A DNA stretch of 64,000 nucleotides, from contig NZ_BMIC01000001.1 of assembly GCF_014641635.1 (NCBI RefSeq), positions 1,308,641 to 1,372,640 of the forward strand, written 5' to 3'. Made by a program: the position numbers and the translations under genes. The notes beneath the pieces were generated by a model. It saw only the letters and a list, made by a program, of their open reading frames with translations, did not search any database and was not told the origin of the DNA. Within the stretch, counting starts at the first letter, position 1; each line of letters opens with the position of its first letter. The DNA is from Aquaticitalea lipolytica (GTDB lineage Bacteria; Bacteroidota; Bacteroidia; Flavobacteriales; Flavobacteriaceae). Below are positions 53,105 to 62,885 of the stretch, piece by piece.

Positions 53105-54367
53105 ATGGAGCAATATCATATTTCTAAAGGAACTTACTTTTATGCCATTGGTTTAAGCTATAAAAAGGCTGATGCCGAGATAAGAGGTCATTTTAGTTTA
53201 GACGAAAATGCTAAGCTAGCACTACTAAAACAAGCCAAAGAAAGCAATATTGAAAGTTTATTGGTTACCTCTACTTGTAACAGAACAGAACTTTATGGCT
53301 TTGCTGAGCATCCTTACCAACTTATAAAACTGCTTTGTGATAACACAAAAGGAACAGTTGAAGAATTCCAAGAAGTAGCTTATATATATAAAAACAGAGA
53401 GGCAATTGCACACATGTTTAGAGTTGGCTCTGGATTGGATAGCCAAATTTTAGGTGACTTTGAAATTATAAGTCAGCTAAAAAACAGTGCAAGAGTTTCA
53501 AAAAAGTTTGCTTTATTAAATCCGTTTATCGAACGCTTAGTAAACTCAGTAATACAAGCTAGCAAGCGAATAAAGACTGAAACAAATATATCATCAGGAG
53601 CAACATCTGTATCTTTTGCTTCAGTTCAATACATTTTGAATACTGTAGAAGATGTTACCAACAAAAATATTTTGCTTTTCGGAACAGGAAAAATAGGCAG
53701 AAATACTTGTGAAAATTTGGTAAAACACACCAAAAACGAACATATTACTCTTATAAATAGAACCAAAGATAAAGCTGAGGCTATTGCTGGAAAGTTTAAC
53801 CTGTTGGTTAAAGACTATTCAAATCTTCAAGAAGAAATTAATAACTCTGATATATTAATTGTTGCTACTGGAGCACAAAATCCAACTGTTGACAAACATT
53901 GTATACAAACTAAAAAACCGTTGTTAATTTTAGATTTATCTATACCAAAAAATGTTAATGATAATGTTACCGAATTAGATAATGTATCTCTAATTCATTT
54001 GGACGATTTATCTCAAATTACAGATAAAACTTTAGAAAAACGTAAACAACATATTCCTGTTGCAGAGCAAATTATTAAAGAAGTAAACACCGAATTTAAT
54101 GATTGGTTAGAAACCAGAAAATTTGCTCCAACTATTAAAGCTTTAAAGCTAAAGTTAAATGATTTTAAAATTGCCGAATTAGATACTCAACGCAAAAAAA
54201 TCAGTAATTTTAACGAAGAACAGGCAGAAATAATTAGTAATAATATCATTCAAAAAATTACAAATCACTTTGCTCATCATTTAAAAGATGACGATATTTC
54301 TACTGACGAAAGTCTTGAACTCATAAAAAAAGTGTTTCAATTAGAAACAACTACAAAGCATGTCTAA
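53105..54367 (+). CDS. hemA: Glutamyl-tRNA reductase
   Basis: A 420-residue enzyme that reduces glutamyl-tRNA to glutamate-1-semialdehyde, the first committed step of heme synthesis by the C5 route. The catalytic cysteine is Cys58 in TSTCNRTELYGF. The NADPH-binding Rossmann region is NILLFGTGKIGRNTCENL near residue 195. A C-terminal helical dimerisation region follows. It heads the main heme operon and overlaps hemCD by 8 bases. HemL, the next enzyme, is not in the window. Confidence 0.95.
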   Translation: MEQYHISKGTYFYAIGLSYKKADAEIRGHFSLDENAKLALLKQAKESNIESLLVTSTCNRTELYGFAEHPYQLIKLLCDNTKGTVEEFQEVAYIYKNREAIAHMFRVGSGLDSQILGDFEIISQLKNSARVSKKFALLNPFIERLVNSVIQASKRIKTETNISSGATSVSFASVQYILNTVEDVTNKNILLFGTGKIGRNTCENLVKHTKNEHITLINRTKDKAEAIAGKFNLLVKDYSNLQEEINNSDILIVATGAQNPTVDKHCIQTKKPLLILDLSIPKNVNDNVTELDNVSLIHLDDLSQITDKTLEKRKQHIPVAEQIIKEVNTEFNDWLETRKFAPTIKALKLKLNDFKIAELDTQRKKISNFNEEQAEIISNNIIQKITNHFAHHLKDDDISTDESLELIKKVFQLETTTKHV

Positions 54368-55931
54368 AATAATAAGAATTGGTACGCGCGATAGTGAATT
54401 AGCATTATGGCAAGCCAAAACTGTACAAAGCCAGTTAGAGCATCTTGGTCACAAAACTCAATTAGTCCCTGTAAAATCGGATGGCGATTTAAAACTCGAC
54501 AAACCTATTTATGAACTTGGTATTACAGGAGTTTTTACTAAAATTCTTGATGTTGCTATGCTTAATAATGAAATTGACATTGCTGTACATTCCCTCAAAG
54601 ATGTGCCCACATTATTACCAAAGGGCATTGTACAAGCTGCTGTGCTAAAACGTGGTAATGTTAGAGACACATTGGTTTATAAAAATAACGAAGAGTTTTT
54701 ATCACAAAAACATGCGGTTATTGCCACAGGAAGTTTGCGCAGAAAAGCACAATGGCTCAATCGCTACCCAACTCATACTGTAGTTGGCTTGCGAGGAAAC
54801 GTAAACACAAGGCTTCAAAAATTAGAAGAAAGCGATTGGAATGGTGCCATTTTCGCAGCAGCTGGAATTGGAAGAATTGGTCTTACACCAGAGGAAGCTA
54901 TAAATTTAGAATGGATGATTCCCGCTCCAGCTCAAGGTGCAATTATGATAACAGCTCGCGAAGAAGATGAAGATTTTAGAGCTATTTGTAGCGAAATAAA
55001 TCATGAAGAAACCGAAATTTGTACCACAATTGAGCGTCAGTTTTTAAACCTTTTAGAAGGTGGCTGTTCTGCTCCAATTGGAGCTCTTGCATTTATAAAA
55101 AATGAAGAGGTGACATTTCAAGGTGTGTTATTAAGTTTAGATGGATCTAAAAAAATAGAAGTTAATCGAAAAGAAAAATTAGGAAGCCACCATAACATTG
55201 CTCAATTTGCTGCCAATTATATTTTAGATAGAGGTGGTAATCGCTTAATGGATGATTTAAAAAATGTTGATAAGCAAACTCAAATCTATTCTACCAAAAC
55301 TCTTACTGAAGCACAGCGTCATTTATTCAAAAACATAAAGGTTGATAGTTCTGATTTTTTAAAAATTAGTTTAAACCGAATCCCTAAACCAGTTCTGAAA
55401 TCGAAAATCGATAATGTTATTATCACAAGTCAGAATGCAGTTGAAGCCATTACAAGAGTATTTCCAAAAGAAGAGTTACAATTCAAAAACATTTATTGTG
55501 TAGGAAGACGTACTAAAAAATTGATTGAAAGTAAAATCGGAAAAGTGAAACATTCTGAAAACAATGCTAAAGCTTTGGCAGATTATTTAGTTGACTTTAT
55601 AGATGGTACTGAAGTCACTTACTTTTGTAGCGATATTCGTTTAGACGAATTACCAGCTATTCTTGAAGAAAACAATATAAAAGTTAATGAAGTTGAAGCA
55701 TACAAAACCATTTTAGATGCTGCAAAAATAGATGCAACTGTAGAAGGTGTTATGTTTTATAGTCCATCAACGGTTGAAAGTTATATGCAAAATAATAAAG
55801 CTGATAAAATTGCGTATTGCATTGGCGACACTACAGCAACAGAAGCTAAAAAATATTTTAAAGACGTAAGAGTTGCAAAAATACCAACTGTAGAAAGTGT
55901 TATTGAGTTGGTTAATGAAAATTATAAGTAA
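54360..55931 (+). CDS. hemCD: Fused porphobilinogen deaminase and uroporphyrinogen-III synthase (HemC-HemD)
   Basis: A 523-residue fusion. Residues 1-305 are HemC, which joins four porphobilinogens into hydroxymethylbilane. Its dipyrromethane cofactor is attached to Cys236 in [10 protein letters not shown], and [14 protein letters not shown] and HSLKDVPT are family motifs. Residues about 310-523 are HemD ([30 protein letters not shown]), which closes the ring. Such fusions occur in Bacteroidota. It overlaps hemA and is followed by hemE after 2 bases. Confidence 0.93.
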   Translation: MSKIIRIGTRDSELALWQAKTVQSQLEHLGHKTQLVPVKSDGDLKLDKPIYELGITGVFTKILDVAMLNNEIDIAVHSLKDVPTLLPKGIVQAAVLKRGNVRDTLVYKNNEEFLSQKHAVIATGSLRRKAQWLNRYPTHTVVGLRGNVNTRLQKLEESDWNGAIFAAAGIGRIGLTPEEAINLEWMIPAPAQGAIMITAREEDEDFRAICSEINHEETEICTTIERQFLNLLEGGCSAPIGALAFIKNEEVTFQGVLLSLDGSKKIEVNRKEKLGSHHNIAQFAANYILDRGGNRLMDDLKNVDKQTQIYSTKTLTEAQRHLFKNIKVDSSDFLKISLNRIPKPVLKSKIDNVIITSQNAVEAITRVFPKEELQFKNIYCVGRRTKKLIESKIGKVKHSENNAKALADYLVDFIDGTEVTYFCSDIRLDELPAILEENNIKVNEVEAYKTILDAAKIDATVEGVMFYSPSTVESYMQNNKADKIAYCIGDTTATEAKKYFKDVRVAKIPTVESVIELVNENYK

Positions 55932-55933
55932 AA

Positions 55934-56959
55934 ATGATTAAGAACGATTTATATTTAAGAGCATTAAAAGGCGAAACTGTTGAGCGTCCACCCGTTTGGA
56001 TGATGCGTCAAGCAGGTCGTTATTTACCAGAATTTCAAGAGATAAAAGCAAAATACGATTTCTTTACACGCTGTCGCACTCCAGAGTTGGCAAGTGAAAT
56101 TACAGTACAACCTATTCGTCGTTATGGTATGGATGCTGCAATATTATTTAGTGATATTTTGGTAATTCCTCAAGCTATGAATATTGAGGTAGAAATGAAA
56201 CCAAATTTTGGTCCATATTTACCAAATCCAGTACGTGATCAAAAGGGAGTAGATAATGTTATTGTCCCAGATGTACATGTTGAATTAGATTATGTGATGC
56301 AAGCCATTAAAGCAACTAAAGAATTGCTAAATGATGAAGTTCCATTAATTGGTTTTGCAGGTTCACCATGGACAATTTTATGTTATGTTGTACAAGGTCA
56401 AGGCAGTAAAAATTTTGATAAAGCCAAAGAATTTTGTTTTACAAACCCAATTGCTGCTCATCAATTATTACAAAAAATAACAGATACGACAATTGCATAT
56501 TTAAAAGCAAAAGTTGTTGCTGGTGTAAATGCTGTACAAATTTTCGATTCTTGGGGAGGCATGTTGTCTCCAACTGATTATCAAGAATTTTCATGGCAAT
56601 ATATTAATCAAATTATTGAAGCTTTAAAAGACGATACTCCTGTTATTGCTTTTGGTAAAGGTTGTTGGTTTGCTCTTGGTGATATGGCAAAATCTAACGC
56701 ATCTGCTTTAGGAATAGATTGGACATGTTCTGCGCGTAATGCTCGTTATTTAACTGGCGGAAATATAACACTTCAAGGTAATTTTGATCCATCAAGATTA
56801 TTATCTCCACCTGCAGAAATCAAAAAAATGGTACACCAAATGATTAACGAGTTTGGGAAAGACAAATATATCGTAAATTTAGGTCATGGAATTTTACCAA
56901 ACATTCCACTAGATAACGCAAAAGCATTTATAGACGCAGTAAAAGAATATCATGTTTAA
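55934..56959 (+). CDS. hemE: Uroporphyrinogen decarboxylase
   Basis: A 341-residue enzyme that decarboxylates uroporphyrinogen III to coproporphyrinogen III. The N-terminal signature is [18 protein letters not shown] (residues 18-35) and the second is [34 protein letters not shown] also fits the family. Length is normal. It lies 2 bases after hemCD and before a lipoprotein gene. Confidence 0.95.
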   Translation: MIKNDLYLRALKGETVERPPVWMMRQAGRYLPEFQEIKAKYDFFTRCRTPELASEITVQPIRRYGMDAAILFSDILVIPQAMNIEVEMKPNFGPYLPNPVRDQKGVDNVIVPDVHVELDYVMQAIKATKELLNDEVPLIGFAGSPWTILCYVVQGQGSKNFDKAKEFCFTNPIAAHQLLQKITDTTIAYLKAKVVAGVNAVQIFDSWGGMLSPTDYQEFSWQYINQIIEALKDDTPVIAFGKGCWFALGDMAKSNASALGIDWTCSARNARYLTGGNITLQGNFDPSRLLSPPAEIKKMVHQMINEFGKDKYIVNLGHGILPNIPLDNAKAFIDAVKEYHV

Positions 56960-56961
56960 TT

Positions 56962-57675
56962 ATGAAATACTCTTTATTAATTGTTTTTTTCATATTAATT
57001 GGTTGTAAAGAAAAAGTTATCCCTCAATTAGAATATGCACAATTAATAATTACCGCTTCATATTGTAAGTATGATAATGATATTAGAAAATTGAGCCCAA
57101 ATTTTAAGTTATTTAAAGACGGTTTAATGATTATGGATGTTAAAGAAGGATTTGAACATATTAATACAATTTCTAATTTAAAAGTAGGTTCTTACATTAT
57201 TGAATATAACACCATCTACAATCATAAGAACGAAATTGAAATTAATTTATCAAAAGATGAGCATAAAACAGTATCGCTATGTTTTGACTTTTTAGATTAT
57301 GAATCTAACAAAAATGTGCTCCTTATTGATGAGTTAAAAAATGATGAATCATTAATGATTTATTTCCAATCAATGGCCTGCTTTAGTGGTTCAGAGAAAG
57401 AATTATTGATTTCTAAAATTGATAATAATTTTATATGTAAGTTTGATGGAATTGAATATAATTTAAACAATGCTCAAGTTAAATTAATAAGAGAATTTGA
57501 AATAGAATTAAGAAGCAATCATTCATATGATTGTTCTACTTTAGATAATTATGAGCTTGTAAACGAAAATTTAAAACAATCCTATCATTTTAAAGATGGA
57601 AGTTGTGTTTGGAAAGGATTTGAGAACTTATTAAAAGTATTAGAAATAAATGTACAGAGTGATGTTAAATATTAA
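56962..57675 (+). CDS. Hypothetical lipoprotein inside the heme operon
   Basis: A 237-residue protein with lipoprotein signal MKYSLLIVFFILIGC. The mature part has no recognised domain; it carries four cysteines after the lipid-modified one (CKYDN, MACFSG, YDCSTL, SCVWKG and others). It lies 2 bases after hemE and 5 before the next gene, so it is part of the operon by position. A role in heme is not supported by sequence. Confidence 0.78.
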   Translation: MKYSLLIVFFILIGCKEKVIPQLEYAQLIITASYCKYDNDIRKLSPNFKLFKDGLMIMDVKEGFEHINTISNLKVGSYIIEYNTIYNHKNEIEINLSKDEHKTVSLCFDFLDYESNKNVLLIDELKNDESLMIYFQSMACFSGSEKELLISKIDNNFICKFDGIEYNLNNAQVKLIREFEIELRSNHSYDCSTLDNYELVNENLKQSYHFKDGSCVWKGFENLLKVLEINVQSDVKY

Positions 57676-57680
57676 ATTTT

Positions 57681-58442
57681 ATGTTTAAAGACATTTTTAA
57701 AGGCATTAAAGCCTACGCAGGATCTCTTCAATTAATTTCAAAACTTGGTCTTTGGAAGTATTTTGGAATTCCTATCTTAATTAGTATTGTTGTTGCAGCA
57801 CTTGTGCTGATTTCTGCTTATGCATTGGCAGATGATTTTGGCTATTATTTCTCAAAACTTTGGATTTGGGATTGGGGAAAAGAGACTTTCTTCTTTTTAA
57901 GTAAGATATTGAGTGGTATTTTGATTTTACTTGTTGGTATTTCTATTTATAAACACGTCGTTATGGCGTTATCTGCTCCTTTTATGGCTCCTGTTTCAGA
58001 AAAAATAGAGGCTTATATTCTTGGTGAAGATAATCATAAACATAGAGTGACTAGTTTTAGCGAACAATTAATGAGAGGTGTTCGTATTAATATGAGAAAT
58101 TTAGGAATGGAAATCCTATTAACTATTCCTATTTTAATTATTGGGTTTGTACCAATTTTAGGGTTTGTTTCAACCGTATTACTAATTCTAACTCAAGGTT
58201 ATTATGCTGGTTTTGGAAACATGGACTATACATTAGAGCGTCACTTTAATTATAGTGATAGCATTAAGTTTGTTAAACAACATCGTGGTTTGGCAATAGG
58301 AAATGGTATTGTATTTATCTTGTTTTTATTAATTCCTGTTATTGGGATTATCCTTGTCTTGCCACTATCAGTAACAGCATCAACAACTGAAACTATTGAA
58401 TTGCTAAAAGAGCAAAACAAACTAAAAACCTATGACGTATAG
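57681..58442 (+). CDS. EI24-domain membrane protein (CysZ-like)
   Basis: A 253-residue polytopic membrane protein with about four to five helices (near residues 28-50, 75-95, 140-165 and 205-230), of the EI24/CysZ family. CysZ imports sulfate, but this family is broad and no substrate can be assigned. It overlaps the following GNAT gene by 11 bases and belongs to the heme operon by position. Confidence 0.85.
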   Translation: MFKDIFKGIKAYAGSLQLISKLGLWKYFGIPILISIVVAALVLISAYALADDFGYYFSKLWIWDWGKETFFFLSKILSGILILLVGISIYKHVVMALSAPFMAPVSEKIEAYILGEDNHKHRVTSFSEQLMRGVRINMRNLGMEILLTIPILIIGFVPILGFVSTVLLILTQGYYAGFGNMDYTLERHFNYSDSIKFVKQHRGLAIGNGIVFILFLLIPVIGIILVLPLSVTASTTETIELLKEQNKLKTYDV

Positions 58443-58971
58443 TTCAGATACATTTTATATTGAGCACTTACAATATGACGATGCACTTCATCTGAACAAA
58501 CTATTAGTATCAAATACCGAGCGTTTAAAGCGATTTTTACCAAAAACATTAGCGGCAAACAGAACTTTAGAAAGCACTAAATCTTACATCATAAGTAAAA
58601 TTGAAGCCATGCAATCTAACACAGAATTTGTCTTTACAATTAAAGATAAATACACCCGAAATATTGCTGGATTAGTTATTCTTAAAAACCTCGATTGGGA
58701 TAAAAAACAAGGCGAGTTCGCCTATTGCATAGGTGAAAAATTTGAAGGTAAAGGCTGGATGAGTGAGGCTGTAAAAGCAACCTCTAAATATGCAATTCAT
58801 ACTTTAGGTTTAACACACCTTCAAATAATTGCACACAAAAAAAATTATAGTAGTGTAAAAGTTGCCGAAAAATCGGGCTTCTCATGGCGAAAAACTTTGA
58901 AATCGGTTTTTACACCAATTAATGAATCTCCAATAGATATGGAGCTTTATGAATTAAGAAATGAAGGATAA
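58432..58971 (+). CDS. RimJ/RimL-type GNAT acetyltransferase
   Basis: A 179-residue acetyltransferase of the RimJ/RimL group. The CoA-binding region is GEKFEGKGWMSEAVKATSKYA, and NYSSVKVAEKSGF is the conserved C-terminal segment. It overlaps both the EI24 gene and hemF (11 bases each). The substrate is unknown; ribosomal-protein or small-molecule acetylation is possible. Confidence 0.88.
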   Translation: MTYSSDTFYIEHLQYDDALHLNKLLVSNTERLKRFLPKTLAANRTLESTKSYIISKIEAMQSNTEFVFTIKDKYTRNIAGLVILKNLDWDKKQGEFAYCIGEKFEGKGWMSEAVKATSKYAIHTLGLTHLQIIAHKKNYSSVKVAEKSGFSWRKTLKSVFTPINESPIDMELYELRNEG

Positions 58972-59869
58972 ATTTTATCAATATATACAACAATTACAAG
59001 GTACAATTACATCAAAACTTGAAGCTGTTGATGGTTTAGCAACGTTTAAAGAAGATCTTTGGACACGTCCTGAAGGTGGTGGCGGAAGAACTAGAGTGAT
59101 TGAAAATGGTAATGTTTTTGAAAAAGGAGGTGTAAACATTTCTGCTGTTCATGGTAAGTTACCAGAAACTATGCAAGCGTATTTCGGAGTTAAAGATGCA
59201 TACTTTTTTGCCTGCGGATTAAGTTTAGTATTGCATCCTAAAAATCCAATGGTTCCAACTGTTCATGCAAATTGGCGCTATTTCGAAATGTATAATAATC
59301 AAGGAGAAATTGTAGATAGTTGGTTTGGAGGCGGACAAGATTTAACTCCTTATTACCTGTTTGAAGAAGATGTTATTCATTTTCACAAAACTTGTAAAAT
59401 ATCTTGCGATAAACATCATCCAACATTTTATGACACATATAAAAAGAAATGTGATGAGTATTTCTGGAATACACATCGTAATGAAGCACGAGGTGTAGGT
59501 GGATTATTTTTCGATTATTGTAAAGCTACCAACGAAATGACAATGGAAAATTGGTATGATTTTGTAACTGAAGTTGGCAATAGCTTTTTAGAAGGTTATG
59601 TTCCAATTGTTGAAAAACGTAAACTTTTACCATTTACTGAAGCACAACGCGATTGGCAAGAAATTCGTCGAGGTCGTTACGTAGAATTTAATTTAGTACA
59701 TGATAAAGGCACTTTATTTGGGCTCAAAACCAATGGTCGAATAGAAAGTATTTTAATGAGTTTACCTCCACATGTACAATGGGTTTATGACCATCAACCA
59801 GAAATTGGAAGTGAAGAAGAAAAACTTTTAAATGTATTAAAGAACCCTATAGATTGGATTAATAAATAA
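58961..59869 (+). CDS. hemF: Oxygen-dependent coproporphyrinogen III oxidase
   Basis: A 302-residue cytosolic enzyme that decarboxylates coproporphyrinogen III to protoporphyrinogen IX using O2. Motifs are RPEGGGGRTRVIENGNVFEKGGVN (residues 27-50), VHANWRYFE and GGGQDLTPYYLFEED, and WQEIRRGRYVEFNLVHDKGT near the end. Its presence indicates aerobic heme synthesis; the anaerobic HemN is not seen here. It overlaps the GNAT gene and is followed by hemB after 19 bases. Confidence 0.95.
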   Translation: MKDKFYQYIQQLQGTITSKLEAVDGLATFKEDLWTRPEGGGGRTRVIENGNVFEKGGVNISAVHGKLPETMQAYFGVKDAYFFACGLSLVLHPKNPMVPTVHANWRYFEMYNNQGEIVDSWFGGGQDLTPYYLFEEDVIHFHKTCKISCDKHHPTFYDTYKKKCDEYFWNTHRNEARGVGGLFFDYCKATNEMTMENWYDFVTEVGNSFLEGYVPIVEKRKLLPFTEAQRDWQEIRRGRYVEFNLVHDKGTLFGLKTNGRIESILMSLPPHVQWVYDHQPEIGSEEEKLLNVLKNPIDWINK

Positions 59870-59888
59870 AAACTAAAACATTTTCATA

Positions 59889-60878
59889 ATGTATCCATTA
59901 AGAAGAAATAGACGATTAAGAACTAATGAAGCAATTCGTTCACTAGTAAGGGAAACAATCATAACACCAAACGACTTTTTAGTACCATTATTTGTAGTAG
60001 AAGGCAAAGGTGTAAAAGAAGAAATTGCTTCAATGCCTAATTACTACAGGTATAGTTTAGACTTGCTAGAAAAAGAAGTGAAAGAACTATGGAAACTTGG
60101 TTTAAAATCGGTGTTACTTTTTGTAAAAGTGCCAGGTAATTTAAAAGATAATAAAGGTACTGAAGCTTTAAACCCAAACGGATTAATGCAACGTGCTATA
60201 AAAACTGTGAAAAATGTATGTCCAGATATGCTTGTGATGACTGATGTAGCACTTGACCCTTATTCTTCTTATGGACACGATGGTATTATAGAAAATGGCA
60301 TTATCCTTAATGATGAAACAGCAGACATTTTAGCCGAAATGAGTGTCTCTCACGCTAAAGCAGGAGCTAATTTTGTAGCACCAAGCGATATGATGGATGG
60401 ACGTATTTTAACCATTCGTGAAGCTTTGGAAGACGAAGGTTTTATCGATACAGGAATTATGAGTTACTCAGCAAAATATGCATCTGCTTTTTATGGCCCT
60501 TTTCGTGATGCTTTAGATTCTGCTCCTGTGAATATGAAAAACATTCCGAAGGATAAAAAAACATATCAAATGGATTATGCCAACCGTTTTGAAGCCATCA
60601 GAGAAACCGAAATGGATATTGATGAAGGTGCAGATATCGTAATGGTAAAACCAGGATTATGCTACTTAGATATTGTTCGCGAAATTAAAAACGAAGTTGA
60701 TGTTCCTGTGGCTGTATATCAAGTTTCTGGAGAATATGCAATGCTTAAAGCTGCAGCCGAAAAAGGTTGGTTAGACCACGATGCTGTTATGATGGAGCAA
60801 ATCACTGCAATTAAACGTGCTGGTGCAGATGTTATTGCAAGTTATTTTGCTAAAGATGTTGTGAAATTGATTTCGTAA
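59889..60878 (+). CDS. hemB: Delta-aminolevulinic acid dehydratase (porphobilinogen synthase)
   Basis: A 329-residue enzyme that condenses two 5-aminolevulinates to porphobilinogen. The two active-site lysines are Lys196 in YSAKYASAFYGPFRDA and Lys254 in VMVKPGLCYLDIV. The metal region DVALDPYSSYGHDG shows only Asp and Ser residues where zinc-type enzymes have cysteines, so it is probably the Mg2+ or alternative-metal form. Ends the main run of heme genes; the cytochrome gene follows after 4 bases. Confidence 0.95.
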   Translation: MYPLRRNRRLRTNEAIRSLVRETIITPNDFLVPLFVVEGKGVKEEIASMPNYYRYSLDLLEKEVKELWKLGLKSVLLFVKVPGNLKDNKGTEALNPNGLMQRAIKTVKNVCPDMLVMTDVALDPYSSYGHDGIIENGIILNDETADILAEMSVSHAKAGANFVAPSDMMDGRILTIREALEDEGFIDTGIMSYSAKYASAFYGPFRDALDSAPVNMKNIPKDKKTYQMDYANRFEAIRETEMDIDEGADIVMVKPGLCYLDIVREIKNEVDVPVAVYQVSGEYAMLKAAAEKGWLDHDAVMMEQITAIKRAGADVIASYFAKDVVKLIS

Positions 60879-60882
60879 ATCA

Positions 60883-61278
60883 ATGAAAAAAGTACTATTC
60901 ATATCAAGTCTGATTATTGTTTTGGGTAGTGCGTTGACTTATTTTGTTTTAAAAGAAAATCAACAGTTAAGTTCTAATATGAAGAATCCAGAGTTTTTTT
61001 GTGGTACAGAAGACTCATTCCCTGAAGAATTATCAGAGGGGAAAAATTTATTCAATATAAATTGTGCTGCTTGTCATAAATTGAATAAAATTTCAGACCC
61101 TCCGATTCTTGAGAATAACATCAAAAATTATTCACTTGAAAGTTTTCAAAAATTCGTTCATAATGAAGAACGAAATAGAGAAAATATATTTGAGCCAACA
61201 GAATGTATGCCTTTTCCTAATCTAAAACAGGAAGAATTAGAAAACATATATAACTATATCATATATTCCGTAAATTAG
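60883..61278 (+). CDS. Membrane-anchored c-type cytochrome
   Basis: A 131-residue protein with an N-terminal helix (VLFISSLIIVLGSALTYFVL) that is either a signal or an anchor, and a class I cytochrome c domain. The heme motif is Cys61-Ala-Ala-Cys64-His65 (NCAACHK). Met109 in ECMPFPNLKQEEL is the likely sixth ligand. It lies 4 bases after hemB, so a heme consumer is encoded at the end of the heme operon. Electron-transfer partner unknown. Confidence 0.9.
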   Translation: MKKVLFISSLIIVLGSALTYFVLKENQQLSSNMKNPEFFCGTEDSFPEELSEGKNLFNINCAACHKLNKISDPPILENNIKNYSLESFQKFVHNEERNRENIFEPTECMPFPNLKQEELENIYNYIIYSVN

Positions 61279-61297
61279 CATCAAACGAAACAATCTA

Positions 61298-62380
61298 ATG
61301 ACGCTACTTATATTTTACGCTTTTATTTCTATATTTTTTTCTTTTCTCTGCTCCATTCTTGAAGCAGTACTTTTAAGTGTTACATCAACATTTATCAACC
61401 TCAAAAAAAAAGAAGGAATGCGCTATGCTTCAACCCTTGAAGCTCTTAAAAAAGATGTTGACAAACCACTAATTGCTATTCTTACACTAAACACCATTGC
61501 TCATACAGTTGGTGCCATTTTAGTTGGTGTACAGGCAGAAAAAGTTTTTGGTACTGGAGATAATTCTATAATGATAGTCTCTGCAATAATGACCTTTTTA
61601 ATATTGGTACTTTCTGAAATCATTCCAAAAACCATTGGAGCTACCTACTGGAAAAGTTTAGCCGGTTTTTCATCAACAGCACTAAATGTTCTTATTTTTC
61701 CTTTAAAATACACAGGAATACTCTGGTTATTACAGCTTACCACTAAACTAATTGGAGGTAAAGGACATGCAAGCGGTTTAAGTCGTGAAGGTTTTATTGC
61801 TATGACAGATATTGCTCACGAAGAAGGTGTTTTTCATGAATCAGAAAGTAAGGTCATAAAAAACCTACTAAATTTTAAAGAGGTTTTGGCAAAAGACATC
61901 ATGACACCTCGTACGATGATGATTACCGAAAACGAAACCCAAACCATTGAAAAGTTTTTTTTAGAACATCCTAACCTTAGAGTATCCAGAATTCCAGTAT
62001 ATTCAGAACATATTGATAACGTAACAGGATTGGTCTTAAAAGATGATGTTTTTAAAGAAATGGCCTATAAAAATGGTAAAAAAACATTATCAGATATTAA
62101 AAGAGACATCATTATTGTTAGCAGACGTATTGCAATTCCAAAATTGTTTGAAAAACTTGTTGATAGTAAAAACCACATGGCTTTGGTAGTTGACGAATTT
62201 GGTTCTGTTAGTGGTCTTGTTACAATGGAAGATGTTATAGAAACACTTTTAGGTTTAGAGATAATGGACGAAAGCGATAGTGTTGCCGATTTACAATCGC
62301 TTGCAAGGCAAAACTGGGAAGCAAGAGCCAAACGATTGGGAATGATTGATGATGACATCAAATCGAAAACTAAAAAGTAA
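61298..62380 (+). CDS. CNNM/DUF21-CBS membrane protein (CorB-like)
   Basis: A 360-residue protein with three to four helices in the DUF21 domain (residues 1-150; for example PLIAILTLNTIAHTVGAILVG and LSEIIPKTIGATYW), followed by paired CBS domains (DIMTPRTMMITENETQ and SGLVTMEDVIETLLGLEIMDE). The family includes magnesium/cobalt efflux proteins. The C-terminal CorC/HlyC domain of longer members is absent. It overlaps ogt by one base and so may be coexpressed. Confidence 0.9.
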   Translation: MTLLIFYAFISIFFSFLCSILEAVLLSVTSTFINLKKKEGMRYASTLEALKKDVDKPLIAILTLNTIAHTVGAILVGVQAEKVFGTGDNSIMIVSAIMTFLILVLSEIIPKTIGATYWKSLAGFSSTALNVLIFPLKYTGILWLLQLTTKLIGGKGHASGLSREGFIAMTDIAHEEGVFHESESKVIKNLLNFKEVLAKDIMTPRTMMITENETQTIEKFFLEHPNLRVSRIPVYSEHIDNVTGLVLKDDVFKEMAYKNGKKTLSDIKRDIIIVSRRIAIPKLFEKLVDSKNHMALVVDEFGSVSGLVTMEDVIETLLGLEIMDESDSVADLQSLARQNWEARAKRLGMIDDDIKSKTKK

Positions 62381-62853
62381 TGGTAGAATGCATTATCAAA
62401 TCGCCATTAGGATACACTAAAATTGTCGGTGATGAAGAAGGTGTTTCTTCTGTTGTTGTTTTAAATTCTGAAGAAAAAGAAACTGATATTATTCCTGTAG
62501 AATTAGAAGATTGTGTCATTCAACTTAATGAATATTTTGCAGGAGACCGAACACTTTTCGATCTTAAACTCAATCCTGAAGGGACTACATTTCAAAAACA
62601 AGTTTGGAATGCACTTCAAACCATCCCTTATGGAAAAACATTGTCTTATTTAGAACTATCAAAACAACTTGGTGATGTTAAAGCTATAAGAGCTGTTGCC
62701 AATGCTAATGGTAAAAACCCTCTTTGGATTATAGTGCCTTGCCACAGAGTCATTGGTAGTGATGGGAGTCTTACTGGCTATGCTGGAGGATTGCATCGCA
62801 AACAATGGCTATTAGAACACGAGAGTCCTTATAAGCAACAATCTTTATTTTAA
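62380..62853 (+). CDS. ogt: Methylated-DNA--protein-cysteine S-methyltransferase
   Basis: A 157-residue DNA-repair enzyme that removes alkyl groups from O6-alkylguanine by transferring them to its own cysteine. The active-site motif is PCHRVIG with Cys121, after the helix-turn-helix region IPYGKTLSYLELSKQLGDVKAIRAVANANGKNP. Each molecule works once. Length is normal for Ogt. It starts on the last base of the CNNM gene. Confidence 0.94.
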   Translation: MVECIIKSPLGYTKIVGDEEGVSSVVVLNSEEKETDIIPVELEDCVIQLNEYFAGDRTLFDLKLNPEGTTFQKQVWNALQTIPYGKTLSYLELSKQLGDVKAIRAVANANGKNPLWIIVPCHRVIGSDGSLTGYAGGLHRKQWLLEHESPYKQQSLF

Positions 62854-62885
62854 TTTCTTATATTTAATTCCTTAAAATAAATGAA

